Assembly (NCBI GenBank): GCA_013001465.1
Contig: JABDMM010000096.1
Span: 1 to 40,915 of the forward strand
Source: Chitinophagales bacterium
GTDB taxonomy: Bacteria > Bacteroidota > Bacteroidia > Chitinophagales > JABDMM01
DNA: 40,915 bases
Direction: 5' to 3'
Positions 1-8,320 of this stretch are shown here, one piece after another (the stretch's first letter is position 1; every line of letters begins with the position of its first letter). A model generated the notes under the pieces. The model was not told the origin of the DNA and searched no databases. It worked only from the letters and a program-made list of their open reading frames with translations. A program made the position numbers and the translations under genes.

Positions 1-1494
1 TTCTGGGGTGAGGATTGCCTTCAGGAATTCGACGGTATGTTCGCATTCGCGATTTGGGATGAAGAAGCAAAGACACTTTTCTGTGCCAGGGACCGTTTTG
101 GTGAAAAACCATTTTATTACAGCTATGTAAGCGGACAGCAATTCATATTCGCCAGTGAAATGAAAGCGATCTTTGCTGCTGGTGTAGAACAGGATGTCAA
201 TCAGGAAATGCTGTTCAGATATCTTGCTCATGACGTTGTTGAGAATCCCGCCGCTAAGAAGGAGACTTTTTACTCCAATGTCTCGAAACTTGAAGCCGGA
301 CATTCACTCACAATCCATCTTGGAGAAGAACCTGTGATAAAAAAATATTGGTTTATCAATCCAACCATTGACTACAGCATTGGTTTTGATGAAGCAAAAA
401 GCAGGTTTAGAGCTTTGTTTTTAACTTCAATTGAAAGAAGATTAAGATCTGATGTACCGGTTGGATCCAGTTTGTCAGGAGGCCTGGATTCCTCGGCGGT
501 AGTACTTGCGATCGATCTTCTGAAAAAGGAAGGTCAAACTCAGAAAACTTTTTCTGCTCGATTTAATGATAAAGAATTCGATGAGGGAAGATATATAGAA
601 ATGGTGGTGAACTCCAAACAAGGGATCCAACCATACTTTACATGGCCAGATCAAGAGCAGCTTTACAATTCCATACAGCAGATCTTTTATCATCAAGAAG
701 AGCCATTCGGGTCCAGTAGTATCTACGCCCAGTGGGAGGTGATGAAACTCGCAAAACAAAATAATGTCACAGTGCTACTCGATGGACAAGGAGCTGATGA
801 AACTCTGGCAGGATACATACACTATTTTGATCCGTTTTTCAAAGAGTGTTATCTGAAAGACAAGAAAGAATGGAAGCTGGAGTATACTGCCTTCAAAGAC
901 CTACATGAAAAAGAGATCACGTTCGACCCTTCCTTTTTCTTAAGCGCTAAGTTTCCTCAAGTGTATTCAACATTAGGGAAACTAAAGCGAAAGGTAACTG
1001 TTCCTGCTTATGCTAATGATTTTGAAAGTTCTTTCGTCGATGAATACAAGGTAAGCCTGCCTTTTGAACAAAATCGAAACAATCTAAACAATACTTTGAA
1101 ATTCGATTGTGAGAAGTACGGTTTAGAAAAACTCCTTCGTTATTCAGATCGCAATGCGATGGCATTTAGCAGAGAAGTTCGTCTTCCATTCCTCAGTCAT
1201 GAGTTGGTTAATTTTTTATTCACTCTTCCTTCAGCATTTAAAATTAATCGTGGTTGGACAAAGAGAATTATGAGAGAATCGCTTTCGGATATTCTACCTG
1301 AAGAGATCGAAAAGCGTGTAGATAAATTAGGATTTCAACCGCCACAGCAAAAATGGCTTCAGCAAAAAGGATGGAAAAACCTATTGGAGGATGCAAATCT
1401 CAATTTAAAAAAGATGCGGATCCTGAAGAGCAACTCGAATTTTAGAAACTGGCGAGTTTTGATGGCTTCTCAATTGTTAAACACAAAATGGTAA
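1..1494 (+). CDS. asnB: Asparagine synthase (glutamine-hydrolysing)-like amidotransferase, 5' end cut by window
   Basis: The reading frame is open from base 1, so the gene starts outside the window. The first visible ATG (37) is internal, because the residues before it (WGEDCLQEFDGMFAFAIWD) are the conserved end of the class II glutaminase domain. The catalytic Cys2 and roughly 100 N-terminal residues are missing. The ATP-pyrophosphatase P-loop SGGLDSS lies at about 475-495, and the synthetase-domain motif DGQGADE follows near 782-800. The family moves ammonia from glutamine to an aspartyl carboxylate. In polysaccharide loci, relatives are thought to amidate uronic-acid sugars. A glycosyltransferase follows after 1 nt, so the two are probably co-transcribed. 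I am sure of the family; the sugar-modifying role is inferred from context and from the second copy at 6422. Confidence 0.9.
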   Translation, partial: FWGEDCLQEFDGMFAFAIWDEEAKTLFCARDRFGEKPFYYSYVSGQQFIFASEMKAIFAAGVEQDVNQEMLFRYLAHDVVENPAAKKETFYSNVSKLEAGHSLTIHLGEEPVIKKYWFINPTIDYSIGFDEAKSRFRALFLTSIERRLRSDVPVGSSLSGGLDSSAVVLAIDLLKKEGQTQKTFSARFNDKEFDEGRYIEMVVNSKQGIQPYFTWPDQEQLYNSIQQIFYHQEEPFGSSSIYAQWEVMKLAKQNNVTVLLDGQGADETLAGYIHYFDPFFKECYLKDKKEWKLEYTAFKDLHEKEITFDPSFFLSAKFPQVYSTLGKLKRKVTVPAYANDFESSFVDEYKVSLPFEQNRNNLNNTLKFDCEKYGLEKLLRYSDRNAMAFSREVRLPFLSHELVNFLFTLPSAFKINRGWTKRIMRESLSDILPEEIEKRVDKLGFQPPQQKWLQQKGWKNLLEDANLNLKKMRILKSNSNFRNWRVLMASQLLNTKW

Positions 1495-1495
1495 A

Positions 1496-2671
1496 ATGAA
1501 AAAGGTTTGCATGGTGTTAAACGGTGGAGTTGCTGGTGATGCCAGAGTGAAAAGGTTGATCAAAACGATCAGCAAAGATCATTTCTTAGATCTGTTTTAT
1601 ATCGATGGATTAAAGAATGATGCTGATTTTTTCAACGATAATGTTGAGCTCTATCCTCAGCTCAAAAGAAATAGTCTGAAAAGTAAACTTCAACGTCATT
1701 CTTTTTTTTATAATGAATTTAACTACCTGGCTGATGCAGCTATCAGATCTGGTAAACAATATGATATTGTCTATGCCAACGATCTTCCAACATTAACTGC
1801 ATGCTCTAAAATTGCCAAAGAATATCAGGCTAAACTGATCTATGACTCGCATGAGATTTACACCGAAACTATCAATCAATTTTTTAATAGCACCAATGCG
1901 TTTAAAAGCTTAATGTTCAAAAATGTTATCGGTTTTATGAGAGGTGTTGGAACCTCTCAGGAGCGAAAATTGCTAAAGGATGTCGATCGTTTTATCACTG
2001 TGAATTCATCTTTAGCGGAGTACTTTCAGAATAAATATGGTTTTAGGAAAGTCAATGTTGTGATGAATTGTCCTGAAACAAACTCAAATAAAGAGGCTGT
2101 GGATTTTAGAACAAAATATAATTTCCTGAAGAGCGATGTCATTCTATACTATCATGGGATGATCAATAATGGCAGAGGGTTGCCTTTAATGATTGAAACT
2201 ATGGCCCATCTGGATGATTGTTTTAAATTGATTATTGTTGGCGAGGGCCCCTTGCTAAGCGACCTTAAAAAACAGGCTGCAAGCTTGAACATAGGTGATC
2301 GGATAGTTTTTCACGGTAGCGTTCCATCGGAGATGCTTGTAAATACTGCGTCAGAAGCAGATGTTGGTATCAATCTCCTTGAGGATCTAAATTTGAGCAA
2401 ATCGATGGCTTCTCCAAATAAGCTTTTCGAATATATTCAAGCGGGGATACCCGTATTATGTTCTGATACTTTAGAGAATAAAAAAGTTCTCGATCATTTT
2501 AAAATTGGTGTAAGCACGAAGAATGATGTTCGCTCTATCCTATCAGCGATAAACAAAATTCTGGAGTTAAATCAAATTGGTGCGTTTAGCGAATCCATTC
2601 AAAATGCACGCAATGAGTTTAACTGGAATAAACAAGAAAAGATCCTTCAGCAGCTATTTGAAGAACTGTGA
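1496..2671 (+). CDS. Glycosyltransferase, GT4-like (GT-B fold)
   Basis: A 391-residue protein beginning MKKVCMVLNGGVAGDARVKR, the usual start of GT-B enzymes that act at the cytoplasmic face of the membrane. The N-terminal half has the acceptor-side pattern YDIVYANDLPTL and a DSHE motif. The C-terminal half has the donor-binding Rossmann region (IIVGEGPL) and, at about residues 307-325, the SPNKLFEYIQAGIPV motif, which corresponds to the GT4 nucleotide-sugar site. Its ATG is 1 nt after the asnB stop. A small perfect hairpin (CCAAC-AAT-GTTGG, 2679-2691) lies just after the stop but has no T-run. Donor sugar and linkage cannot be read from sequence. Confidence 0.88.
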   Translation: MKKVCMVLNGGVAGDARVKRLIKTISKDHFLDLFYIDGLKNDADFFNDNVELYPQLKRNSLKSKLQRHSFFYNEFNYLADAAIRSGKQYDIVYANDLPTLTACSKIAKEYQAKLIYDSHEIYTETINQFFNSTNAFKSLMFKNVIGFMRGVGTSQERKLLKDVDRFITVNSSLAEYFQNKYGFRKVNVVMNCPETNSNKEAVDFRTKYNFLKSDVILYYHGMINNGRGLPLMIETMAHLDDCFKLIIVGEGPLLSDLKKQAASLNIGDRIVFHGSVPSEMLVNTASEADVGINLLEDLNLSKSMASPNKLFEYIQAGIPVLCSDTLENKKVLDHFKIGVSTKNDVRSILSAINKILELNQIGAFSESIQNARNEFNWNKQEKILQQLFEEL

Positions 2672-2729
2672 AACAATGCCAACAATGTTGGAATGAATAG
2701 TGAGTTATTATTCCGCAATTTTCTACAGG

Positions 2730-2804
2730 GCATCCAATTTTGAATATGGATCTGGGGCTGAGCTTACCAGGGAGATTGAGAAGGTGGAGAAAATGCTTAA
2801 GTGA
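2730..2804 (+). pseudogene. 3'-end remnant of a second cyclase-STAND-TPR gene
   Basis: This stretch translates as ASNFEYGSGAELTREIEKVE plus KMLK and a TGA stop. The intact neighbour ends ASNFEYGPKAQLTKEIEKVG plus EMLMC and a stop (about 6000-6077). By eye 17 of the first 24 residues match, and the DNA aligns without gaps across most of the stretch. The frame is open only back to 2697, and the upstream residues no longer match, so only the last ~25 codons survive. It lies 69 nt before the ATG of the intact gene. The simplest reading is a tandem paralogue reduced by deletion to its 3' end. Confidence 0.7.
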
Positions 2805-2873
2805 AATGCAAGCCAATGCAGATCCCATGTCTGACAAGATATTTACCTATATTGGAATGATTAAAACTCCTGT

Positions 2874-5800
2874 ATGATCAAAACCCTGCTATTAACGGAT
2901 GTAGTCGATTCAACAGCTCTAACTCATGAGCTTGGAGATGAAAGGATGAGCAAGGTATGGATTGAACATGATCATCTGGCCAGGGAGCTTCTGAAAAAAC
3001 ACAATGGTGTTGAAGCTGATCGTACCGATGGATTCTTAATGTTGTTTGATGCTGTGGATTATGCATGTCATTATGCTCAAGAATTACACCATGCTTTCAG
3101 TGAGCTTTCAAAAAAAGAATCCATCGATTTCAAAGCTCGTATAGGAATCCATACCGGTGAGATCATATTAATCGAAACTACCGAAGAACACAGGGCTGCC
3201 GGTGTCAAACATATTGAAGTGGAAGGTATCGCGAAACCTACAGCTGCCAGGATAATGAGTATTGCCCGACCAGGACAAACCCTATTATCAAACGATGCTT
3301 ACACAGCCCTTGATTATGAGAATAGCAAATCTGTATCCCACGGATACTGGCGGATGAAGGGTGTGGAAGAACCGGTTGAACTGTTTGAAGTAGAGATGCC
3401 GTTTAACAGTCAACAAAAAACAGAGTTCATTCCCCCTAAAGATGGAGAGAAGGTCTACCGTGTACATTTAGTTGACGATGTCTGGCTACCGGTAAAAGAA
3501 ATCCCCAACAACCTTAGCCGGGAAAGAGACAAGTTCATTGGCAGAAGCGAAGATCTTCACAGGTTGGGTTTGGTGGTTAACGATCCGGACAACCAGTTGA
3601 TTACAGTCCTGGGTCCGGGTGGAACAGGAAAAACCCGCTTGTCGAAACGCTTCGCAAAAATGTGGTTGGGTGATTATCCGGGCGGTGCCTGGTTTTGTGA
3701 CCTGGCTGAAGCACGCTCGGTTGAAGGTATAGCAATAGCAGTTGCTGCAGCACTCGATATTCCCCTTACCAAAGGGGATCCATTAGAGCAGTTAGGCAAT
3801 AGTATACACGGGCTTGGAAGATGTCTACTGATCATCGATAACTTTGAACAAGTAGTAGAGTTTGCAGAGCAAACATTGGATCGCTGGATGGATACGGCTT
3901 CTGAAGCCAAATTTATTATCACCAGCAGAAACTTGCTTCATTTACCCGGGGAGATTTCTTTTAATCTTGATCCGCTTTCGGTAGATAAAGAAGCCATTGC
4001 TCTTTTTGAAGCGAGAGCGAAGGAACGTAAAAATACCTTCAAACTGACAGAGGATAACGAGGAGGATGTAAAATCAATTGTAAAAACGTTGGACGGTATG
4101 CCTTTGGCCATCGAGTTGGCAGCATCCCGAATAGCAGTACTTCAGCCCCGGCAGATCAGGGAAAGGCTGAAAGAACGGTTTAAGCTTTTGGCAGGGGCAA
4201 AAGGAAAGTCAAAGCGGCAACAAACCTTAAGAGCAGCCATAGACTGGAGTTGGGAGCTGCTGGAAGAATGGGAAAAATCAGCATTAGCTCAGTGCAGTGT
4301 ATTTGATGGCGGGTTCTCTCTGGAAGCTGCCGAGGAAATTTTAGACCTGTCTGCTTTTCCTGATGCACCGATGGTTATGGATGTCATCCACGCTCTCACC
4401 AACAAAAGTTTGATCAGAAGCGATGTGCGTCGTTTTGATGTTAATGAGACCTGGTATGGTATGTATGTTTCCATCCACCAATATTGTTCCGAAAAATTAG
4501 CTGCCGAAGAAGCCTTCCCCGGCTCAGGAAAGGAAGGAGAACTTGCCTGCAAGAAGAAGCACATAAATTATTTTGCTCATTTCGGCAAAAGGGATTTTAT
4601 TGTAAACCTGTACCTGAATGGAAATATTGTGAAACGGAAGTTTTTGCAGGAAGACCTGGATAATATTATAGTCGCATTTAACAGGGCTATCCATATTCAG
4701 GATGCTGAAGATGCCTCTTTTCTGTTAAATGCTGCCTGGACTGTCCTTTATATAACAGGTCCATGGAAATCCATTGTGAAAATGATCGACGATGCGGTCA
4801 GGGTAAGCAGTGGAGATCCTCACTCCTTATTGAGAGCTAAATACATCCAATCAAATTATCACGTTGCCAGCAGGCAGGGTATGAAAGAAAGTGTAAAGAT
4901 CGTAGAAGATGCTCTTACATTGGCAGATAAACTGGGAGATAGAAGAATGGAAGGTGCCCTATGGACCAATCACTCTGCATTCAATCTAAACTTAGGAAAC
5001 TATCCTGCCACTATTGAAAGTGCTGAAAAAGGATTGGAATTGTCAAGGGAAGTAAATGACCATAGAGGTGAGACTCGAGCTCTCTATTCAATAGCATATG
5101 CACATTTACTGATGGCGGACTTTAATAATGCAGATAAGTATTTTAACGAAACATTGAAATTATCGGAGACTCATGGAATATTGGATCTGGAATGCAAGGC
5201 TCTAGGCGCGCTGGGAATTGTGCTTTACGACCGGGGGAAATTTAAAGCAGCTAAAGATTTTATGGAGAGAAGTGTTGCCATTGCAGTTGAAATTGGGGAT
5301 AAGGCAATTGAAAACACTACTAATTTCAATATTGGCAATATACTGGATAATATGGGAATGGTGGAGCAGTCACAGGCAGTTTACGAGATGGTATTAGAAA
5401 AGTCCCGACTGTTTGGAGACAGGACCCTTGAAGCAGGGGTGTTGTCAGCCCTGGGTAAATCATTCCACCAAAAGTGCGAATATGAAAGAGCAAAGACACT
5501 ATATAAGGATAGTTTGGAAATTTTATCAAGTGGTACATTCTATATGGCTGAGATCCGTACAAAAATGTCTCTGACATGGTTGGCTGTGGAGACGGAAGAT
5601 GCAAAAGCTGGAGAAATGCTCGATGATTTTTACAAGGAAGCCATAGCAACTGGTAATAGACATGTCGAAATGAATGCTATTTACCTGTATGGAGCTTACG
5701 AAAAGAAAAAGTCTAATTATGAAGAAGCCCTTAAACTATATTCTAAATCGTTGGAAATAGCAATAGAGATCAATACGGAGAACGAGGAAAATATCTTAAG

Positions 5801-6077
5801 ATTAGATATGGGTAATCTCCTTGCAGATTTGGGTAGATATGATAAAGCATTTCAAAACTTCGGCCTCGTCTATGATAGAATGAAAAACTCCGAACCCAAT
5901 CCTGTTTTTGCCAGGCTACAGATTCTTTGGGCTGAAGCTGCTTATCTTTCCGGTGATAAGAAACTTGCCAAAGAAAATTTCGAATCCGCGACTGCTATGG
6001 CTTCCAATTTTGAGTACGGACCTAAAGCTCAGCTTACGAAAGAGATTGAGAAGGTGGGAGAAATGCTAATGTGCTGA
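2874..6077 (+). CDS. Class III nucleotide-cyclase-like / STAND (NB-ARC-like) ATPase / TPR protein
   Basis: 1067 residues, predicted cytoplasmic: no signal peptide or membrane segment. Residues 1-175 match a class III adenylate/guanylate cyclase fold (LLLTDVVDST, RTDGFLMLF, AARIMSIARPGQTLLS). Candidate metal aspartates are D9 and D52, and the transition-state arginine R126 is kept. The usual lysine four residues before D52 is alanine, and the usual asparagine four before R126 is proline (P122), so cyclase activity is doubtful. Residues ~215-440 form a STAND ATPase: Walker A GPGGTGKT (247-254), Walker B LLIIDNFE (319-325), an ITSR sensor (349-352) and GMPLA (408-412). The winged-helix-like region DWSWELLEEWEKSALAQCSV follows, then TPR-like repeats from about 590 to the end. 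No LuxR-type HTH is seen. Mycobacterial relatives often end in such a DNA-binding domain. Role unknown; signal-sensing or regulation is inferred. Confidence 0.9.
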   Translation: MIKTLLLTDVVDSTALTHELGDERMSKVWIEHDHLARELLKKHNGVEADRTDGFLMLFDAVDYACHYAQELHHAFSELSKKESIDFKARIGIHTGEIILIETTEEHRAAGVKHIEVEGIAKPTAARIMSIARPGQTLLSNDAYTALDYENSKSVSHGYWRMKGVEEPVELFEVEMPFNSQQKTEFIPPKDGEKVYRVHLVDDVWLPVKEIPNNLSRERDKFIGRSEDLHRLGLVVNDPDNQLITVLGPGGTGKTRLSKRFAKMWLGDYPGGAWFCDLAEARSVEGIAIAVAAALDIPLTKGDPLEQLGNSIHGLGRCLLIIDNFEQVVEFAEQTLDRWMDTASEAKFIITSRNLLHLPGEISFNLDPLSVDKEAIALFEARAKERKNTFKLTEDNEEDVKSIVKTLDGMPLAIELAASRIAVLQPRQIRERLKERFKLLAGAKGKSKRQQTLRAAIDWSWELLEEWEKSALAQCSVFDGGFSLEAAEEILDLSAFPDAPMVMDVIHALTNKSLIRSDVRRFDVNETWYGMYVSIHQYCSEKLAAEEAFPGSGKEGELACKKKHINYFAHFGKRDFIVNLYLNGNIVKRKFLQEDLDNIIVAFNRAIHIQDAEDASFLLNAAWTVLYITGPWKSIVKMIDDAVRVSSGDPHSLLRAKYIQSNYHVASRQGMKESVKIVEDALTLADKLGDRRMEGALWTNHSAFNLNLGNYPATIESAEKGLELSREVNDHRGETRALYSIAYAHLLMADFNNADKYFNETLKLSETHGILDLECKALGALGIVLYDRGKFKAAKDFMERSVAIAVEIGDKAIENTTNFNIGNILDNMGMVEQSQAVYEMVLEKSRLFGDRTLEAGVLSALGKSFHQKCEYERAKTLYKDSLEILSSGTFYMAEIRTKMSLTWLAVETEDAKAGEMLDDFYKEAIATGNRHVEMNAIYLYGAYEKKKSNYEEALKLYSKSLEIAIEINTENEENILRLDMGNLLADLGRYDKAFQNFGLVYDRMKNSEPNPVFARLQILWAEAAYLSGDKKLAKENFESATAMASNFEYGPKAQLTKEIEKVGEMLMC

Positions 6078-6118
6078 TCCTGAGCTTTCCACATTAAATA
6101 TCCATACTTTGGACGACT

Positions 6119-6253
6119 ATGTCAACGAAAACAGATGACATACAAAAGCTAAAGTATGGAGAAGTAAAGTTAGTACCTGATGAACAGGCAATTGAAAGGT
6201 ATTCTAGAAAGAGCCAGGTGTTGAAAGTGACCAAATTGTTGAAGCGTTCATAA
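6119..6253 (+). CDS. Possible small hypothetical protein (44 aa)
   Basis: ATG at 6119, TAA at 6251-6253. The product begins MSTKTDDIQKLKYGEVKLVP and ends TKLLKRS. It is charged, lysine-rich and has no signal peptide. I do not recognise it. It could be a genuine small gene, the start of a decayed gene, or chance. It begins 41 nt after the STAND gene's stop. No Shine-Dalgarno is seen, which says little in this phylum. Confidence 0.25.
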   Translation: MSTKTDDIQKLKYGEVKLVPDEQAIERYSRKSQVLKVTKLLKRS

Positions 6254-6340
6254 GTAAGACTTTTCCATTTTAAATAATAGAATACTTTAGTACCGATACT
6301 CGCTTTGTATCCTTATTGTAATAAAGCCGTTTATAGTAAT

Positions 6341-6359
6341 AAGACACGGTCTTTTTTTT
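6341..6359 (+). terminator. Weak candidate intrinsic terminator
   Basis: A 5-bp stem AAGAC-ACG-GTCTT runs straight into eight T residues. The stem is short, but its position, after the STAND gene and before asnB, suits termination of the upstream unit. Confidence 0.35.
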
Positions 6360-6421
6360 GCATGATGAACACAACTTAATATGTCTTGCATCTCTCCGAT
6401 GTCTAAACTCAATTCATATCT

Positions 6422-8320
6422 ATGTGTGGCATAGCAGGAATATATAACCTCAACAAATCACAATTTGATGATCGTCTCCTACTGAAGATGAGAGATCGCC
6501 TTTCACATCGAGGTCCGGATGCGAACGGTATTTTTGTCGATGATAAGGTTGGACTCGCTCATAGAAGGCTTAGCGTTATTGATCTATCCTCGCAAGCTGA
6601 TCAGCCAATGAAAGATTCCAGCGGAAGGTATGTCATAGTTTATAACGGCGAACTCTATAACTATAAGGACATTGCTGATAACCTCGATCTTGATCTTTCC
6701 TCAAATTCTGATACTGAAATTGTCCTTGAGTCCTATATCAAATGGGGAAGGCAATGTTTAAAGCGATTCAATGGGATGTTTGCTTTCGCTATCTATGATC
6801 GTGTCGATAAGAAGCTAACTTTGTGCCGTGATAGAGTTGGGATCAAACCACTATACTATTTCTGGAATGGGGAATCCCTCGTATTCGCCTCGGAACTAAA
6901 GGCATTTCAATCTTCAGAATTTAATCTTGAATTCGAAAAGGATGCAATCGAAGCTTATCTCAATTTAGGATACATTCCGGAACCGCTTTCGATCTATAAA
7001 AATGTATACAAGCTGCCAGCTGGCGCTACTCTCGAAATTGTTAACCAAAACATTAATCTCAGATCGTATTGGTCTGTAGAAGACCAGGTCTCAGCACAGG
7101 CATTCACAGATGAAAAATCTGCAAAGTCCATTTTGCACGACCTGATCAAGGATTCGGTCAGGAAGAGGATGATCAGCGACGTGCCTCTCGGGACCTTCCT
7201 TAGCGGTGGAATTGATTCATCTCTTGTTACAGCTATTGCGCAGGCAAACTCAAATGAGAGCGTGAAGACATTTTCAATTGGTATTAAAGAGTCAAAGCAT
7301 AGCGAAGTCAAGTATGCAGCCCAAGTCGCTGAACATTTAAAAACCGATCATCATGAGTTTATTTTGGATGAGGTTGATGCTGTTTCAAGAGTTGACTGGA
7401 TGCTGCAACAATACGACGAACCCTTCGGTGACTCTTCTGCAATTCCAACAGAACTTGTTTCTGAAAAAGCCAGAAAGCACGTTACTGTATGCTTGTCAGG
7501 AGACGGTGGAGATGAGTTGTTTCTTGGATATGGTGCCTACAAATGGGCTCAGAGATTGAACAATCCGCTATATCTAAGATCCAGAAAGTTGTTATCCTAC
7601 TTCATGAAGAAGATGAATAAGCGATACAAGAGAGCTTCGCTTTTGCTCGATTTTAAGGATGGCGATTTTCTTCCTGCTCATATTTTCTCTCAGGAACAAT
7701 ATTTGTTTAGCAACTCAGAGATCGATAAGATGATCTCCAAAAGAAACTACGACCTGAGGTTTAATCCGGAGCTTAGAAGAGAACTTTCAAAACCTGAACA
7801 ACAAGCATTATTTGACCTGAAATATTATTTAAGAGATGATCTTTTGGTGAAGGTTGATAGAGCAAGCATGTTTAACTCTCTCGAAGTTAGGGTTCCATTG
7901 CTTGACCATCGTATTGTTAACGTGGCTTTAAACCTGCCTCTTTCGATGAAGTTAAGCAATGGAAAATCAAAAATTGTACTCAGATCCTTGTTAGAGAATT
8001 ATGTTCCTCAGCATTTGTTCGATCGACCCAAATGGGGATTCGGCATTCCTTTAGAAAGATGGATGAGAACAACGCTTAAGTCCTCGATAGAAAAAGTGTT
8101 GTCAAAAGAAATAGTCGAGTCTATGGGTTTTGTGAAATGGGAATATGTAAGTCAAATCTTGCTAAGATTCGATAAGGGCGAATCATTTCTCTTTAATAGG
8201 ATATGGTTACTATACACTCTTCATAAATGGGCGATAAAACATAACTCAAACGCTAGAACATTCAACAACTCAAATCATAATTATGAGTCAGCAAAAACAC
8301 AAGCATTGCCTGATATGTGA
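6422..8320 (+). CDS. asnB: Asparagine synthase (glutamine-hydrolysing)-like amidotransferase
   Basis: 632 residues. The ATG is fixed by MCGIAGIYNL, where Cys2 is the glutaminase nucleophile. Further glutaminase motifs are RLSHRGPD (26-33), AHRRLSVIDLS (46-56) and YNGELYNY (74-81). The synthetase P-loop SGGIDSS is at 261-267, and CLSGDGGDELFLGY marks the C-terminal active site. All residues expected for glutamine hydrolysis and ATP-dependent amidation are present. It is a paralogue of the truncated gene at the left edge. In surface-polysaccharide loci, AsnB-like enzymes are associated with amidation of uronic acids, which I infer here. The C-terminus runs on about 20 polar residues past the conserved KW and overlaps the next gene by 38 nt. 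Confidence 0.93.
   Translation: MCGIAGIYNLNKSQFDDRLLLKMRDRLSHRGPDANGIFVDDKVGLAHRRLSVIDLSSQADQPMKDSSGRYVIVYNGELYNYKDIADNLDLDLSSNSDTEIVLESYIKWGRQCLKRFNGMFAFAIYDRVDKKLTLCRDRVGIKPLYYFWNGESLVFASELKAFQSSEFNLEFEKDAIEAYLNLGYIPEPLSIYKNVYKLPAGATLEIVNQNINLRSYWSVEDQVSAQAFTDEKSAKSILHDLIKDSVRKRMISDVPLGTFLSGGIDSSLVTAIAQANSNESVKTFSIGIKESKHSEVKYAAQVAEHLKTDHHEFILDEVDAVSRVDWMLQQYDEPFGDSSAIPTELVSEKARKHVTVCLSGDGGDELFLGYGAYKWAQRLNNPLYLRSRKLLSYFMKKMNKRYKRASLLLDFKDGDFLPAHIFSQEQYLFSNSEIDKMISKRNYDLRFNPELRRELSKPEQQALFDLKYYLRDDLLVKVDRASMFNSLEVRVPLLDHRIVNVALNLPLSMKLSNGKSKIVLRSLLENYVPQHLFDRPKWGFGIPLERWMRTTLKSSIEKVLSKEIVESMGFVKWEYVSQILLRFDKGESFLFNRIWLLYTLHKWAIKHNSNARTFNNSNHNYESAKTQALPDM

Larger units (their letters stand above)
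6078..6421. other. Intergenic region between STAND gene and second asnB
   Basis: This 344-bp, AT-rich stretch holds one short possible reading frame (6119-6253) and a weak hairpin with a T-run (6341-6359). No convincing promoter element was found before the asnB start at 6422. It does not resemble the DNA after the remnant at 2804, so the two copies share only their coding ends. Confidence 0.5.

Noticed and set aside
2679-2691. Intrinsic terminator after the first glycosyltransferase
   Set aside because: The hairpin CCAAC-AAT-GTTGG is perfect but short and not followed by a T-run.
2857-2890. Near-duplicate of the initiation region of the STAND gene (ATGATTAAAAC and ATGATCAAAAC)
   Set aside because: Only about 12 of 17 positions match and the first copy stops after six codons; likely chance, although a small duplication cannot be excluded.
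5326-5649. 107-residue reverse-strand frame inside the STAND gene
   Set aside because: Antisense to the TPR coding region, with composition typical of a shadow frame.
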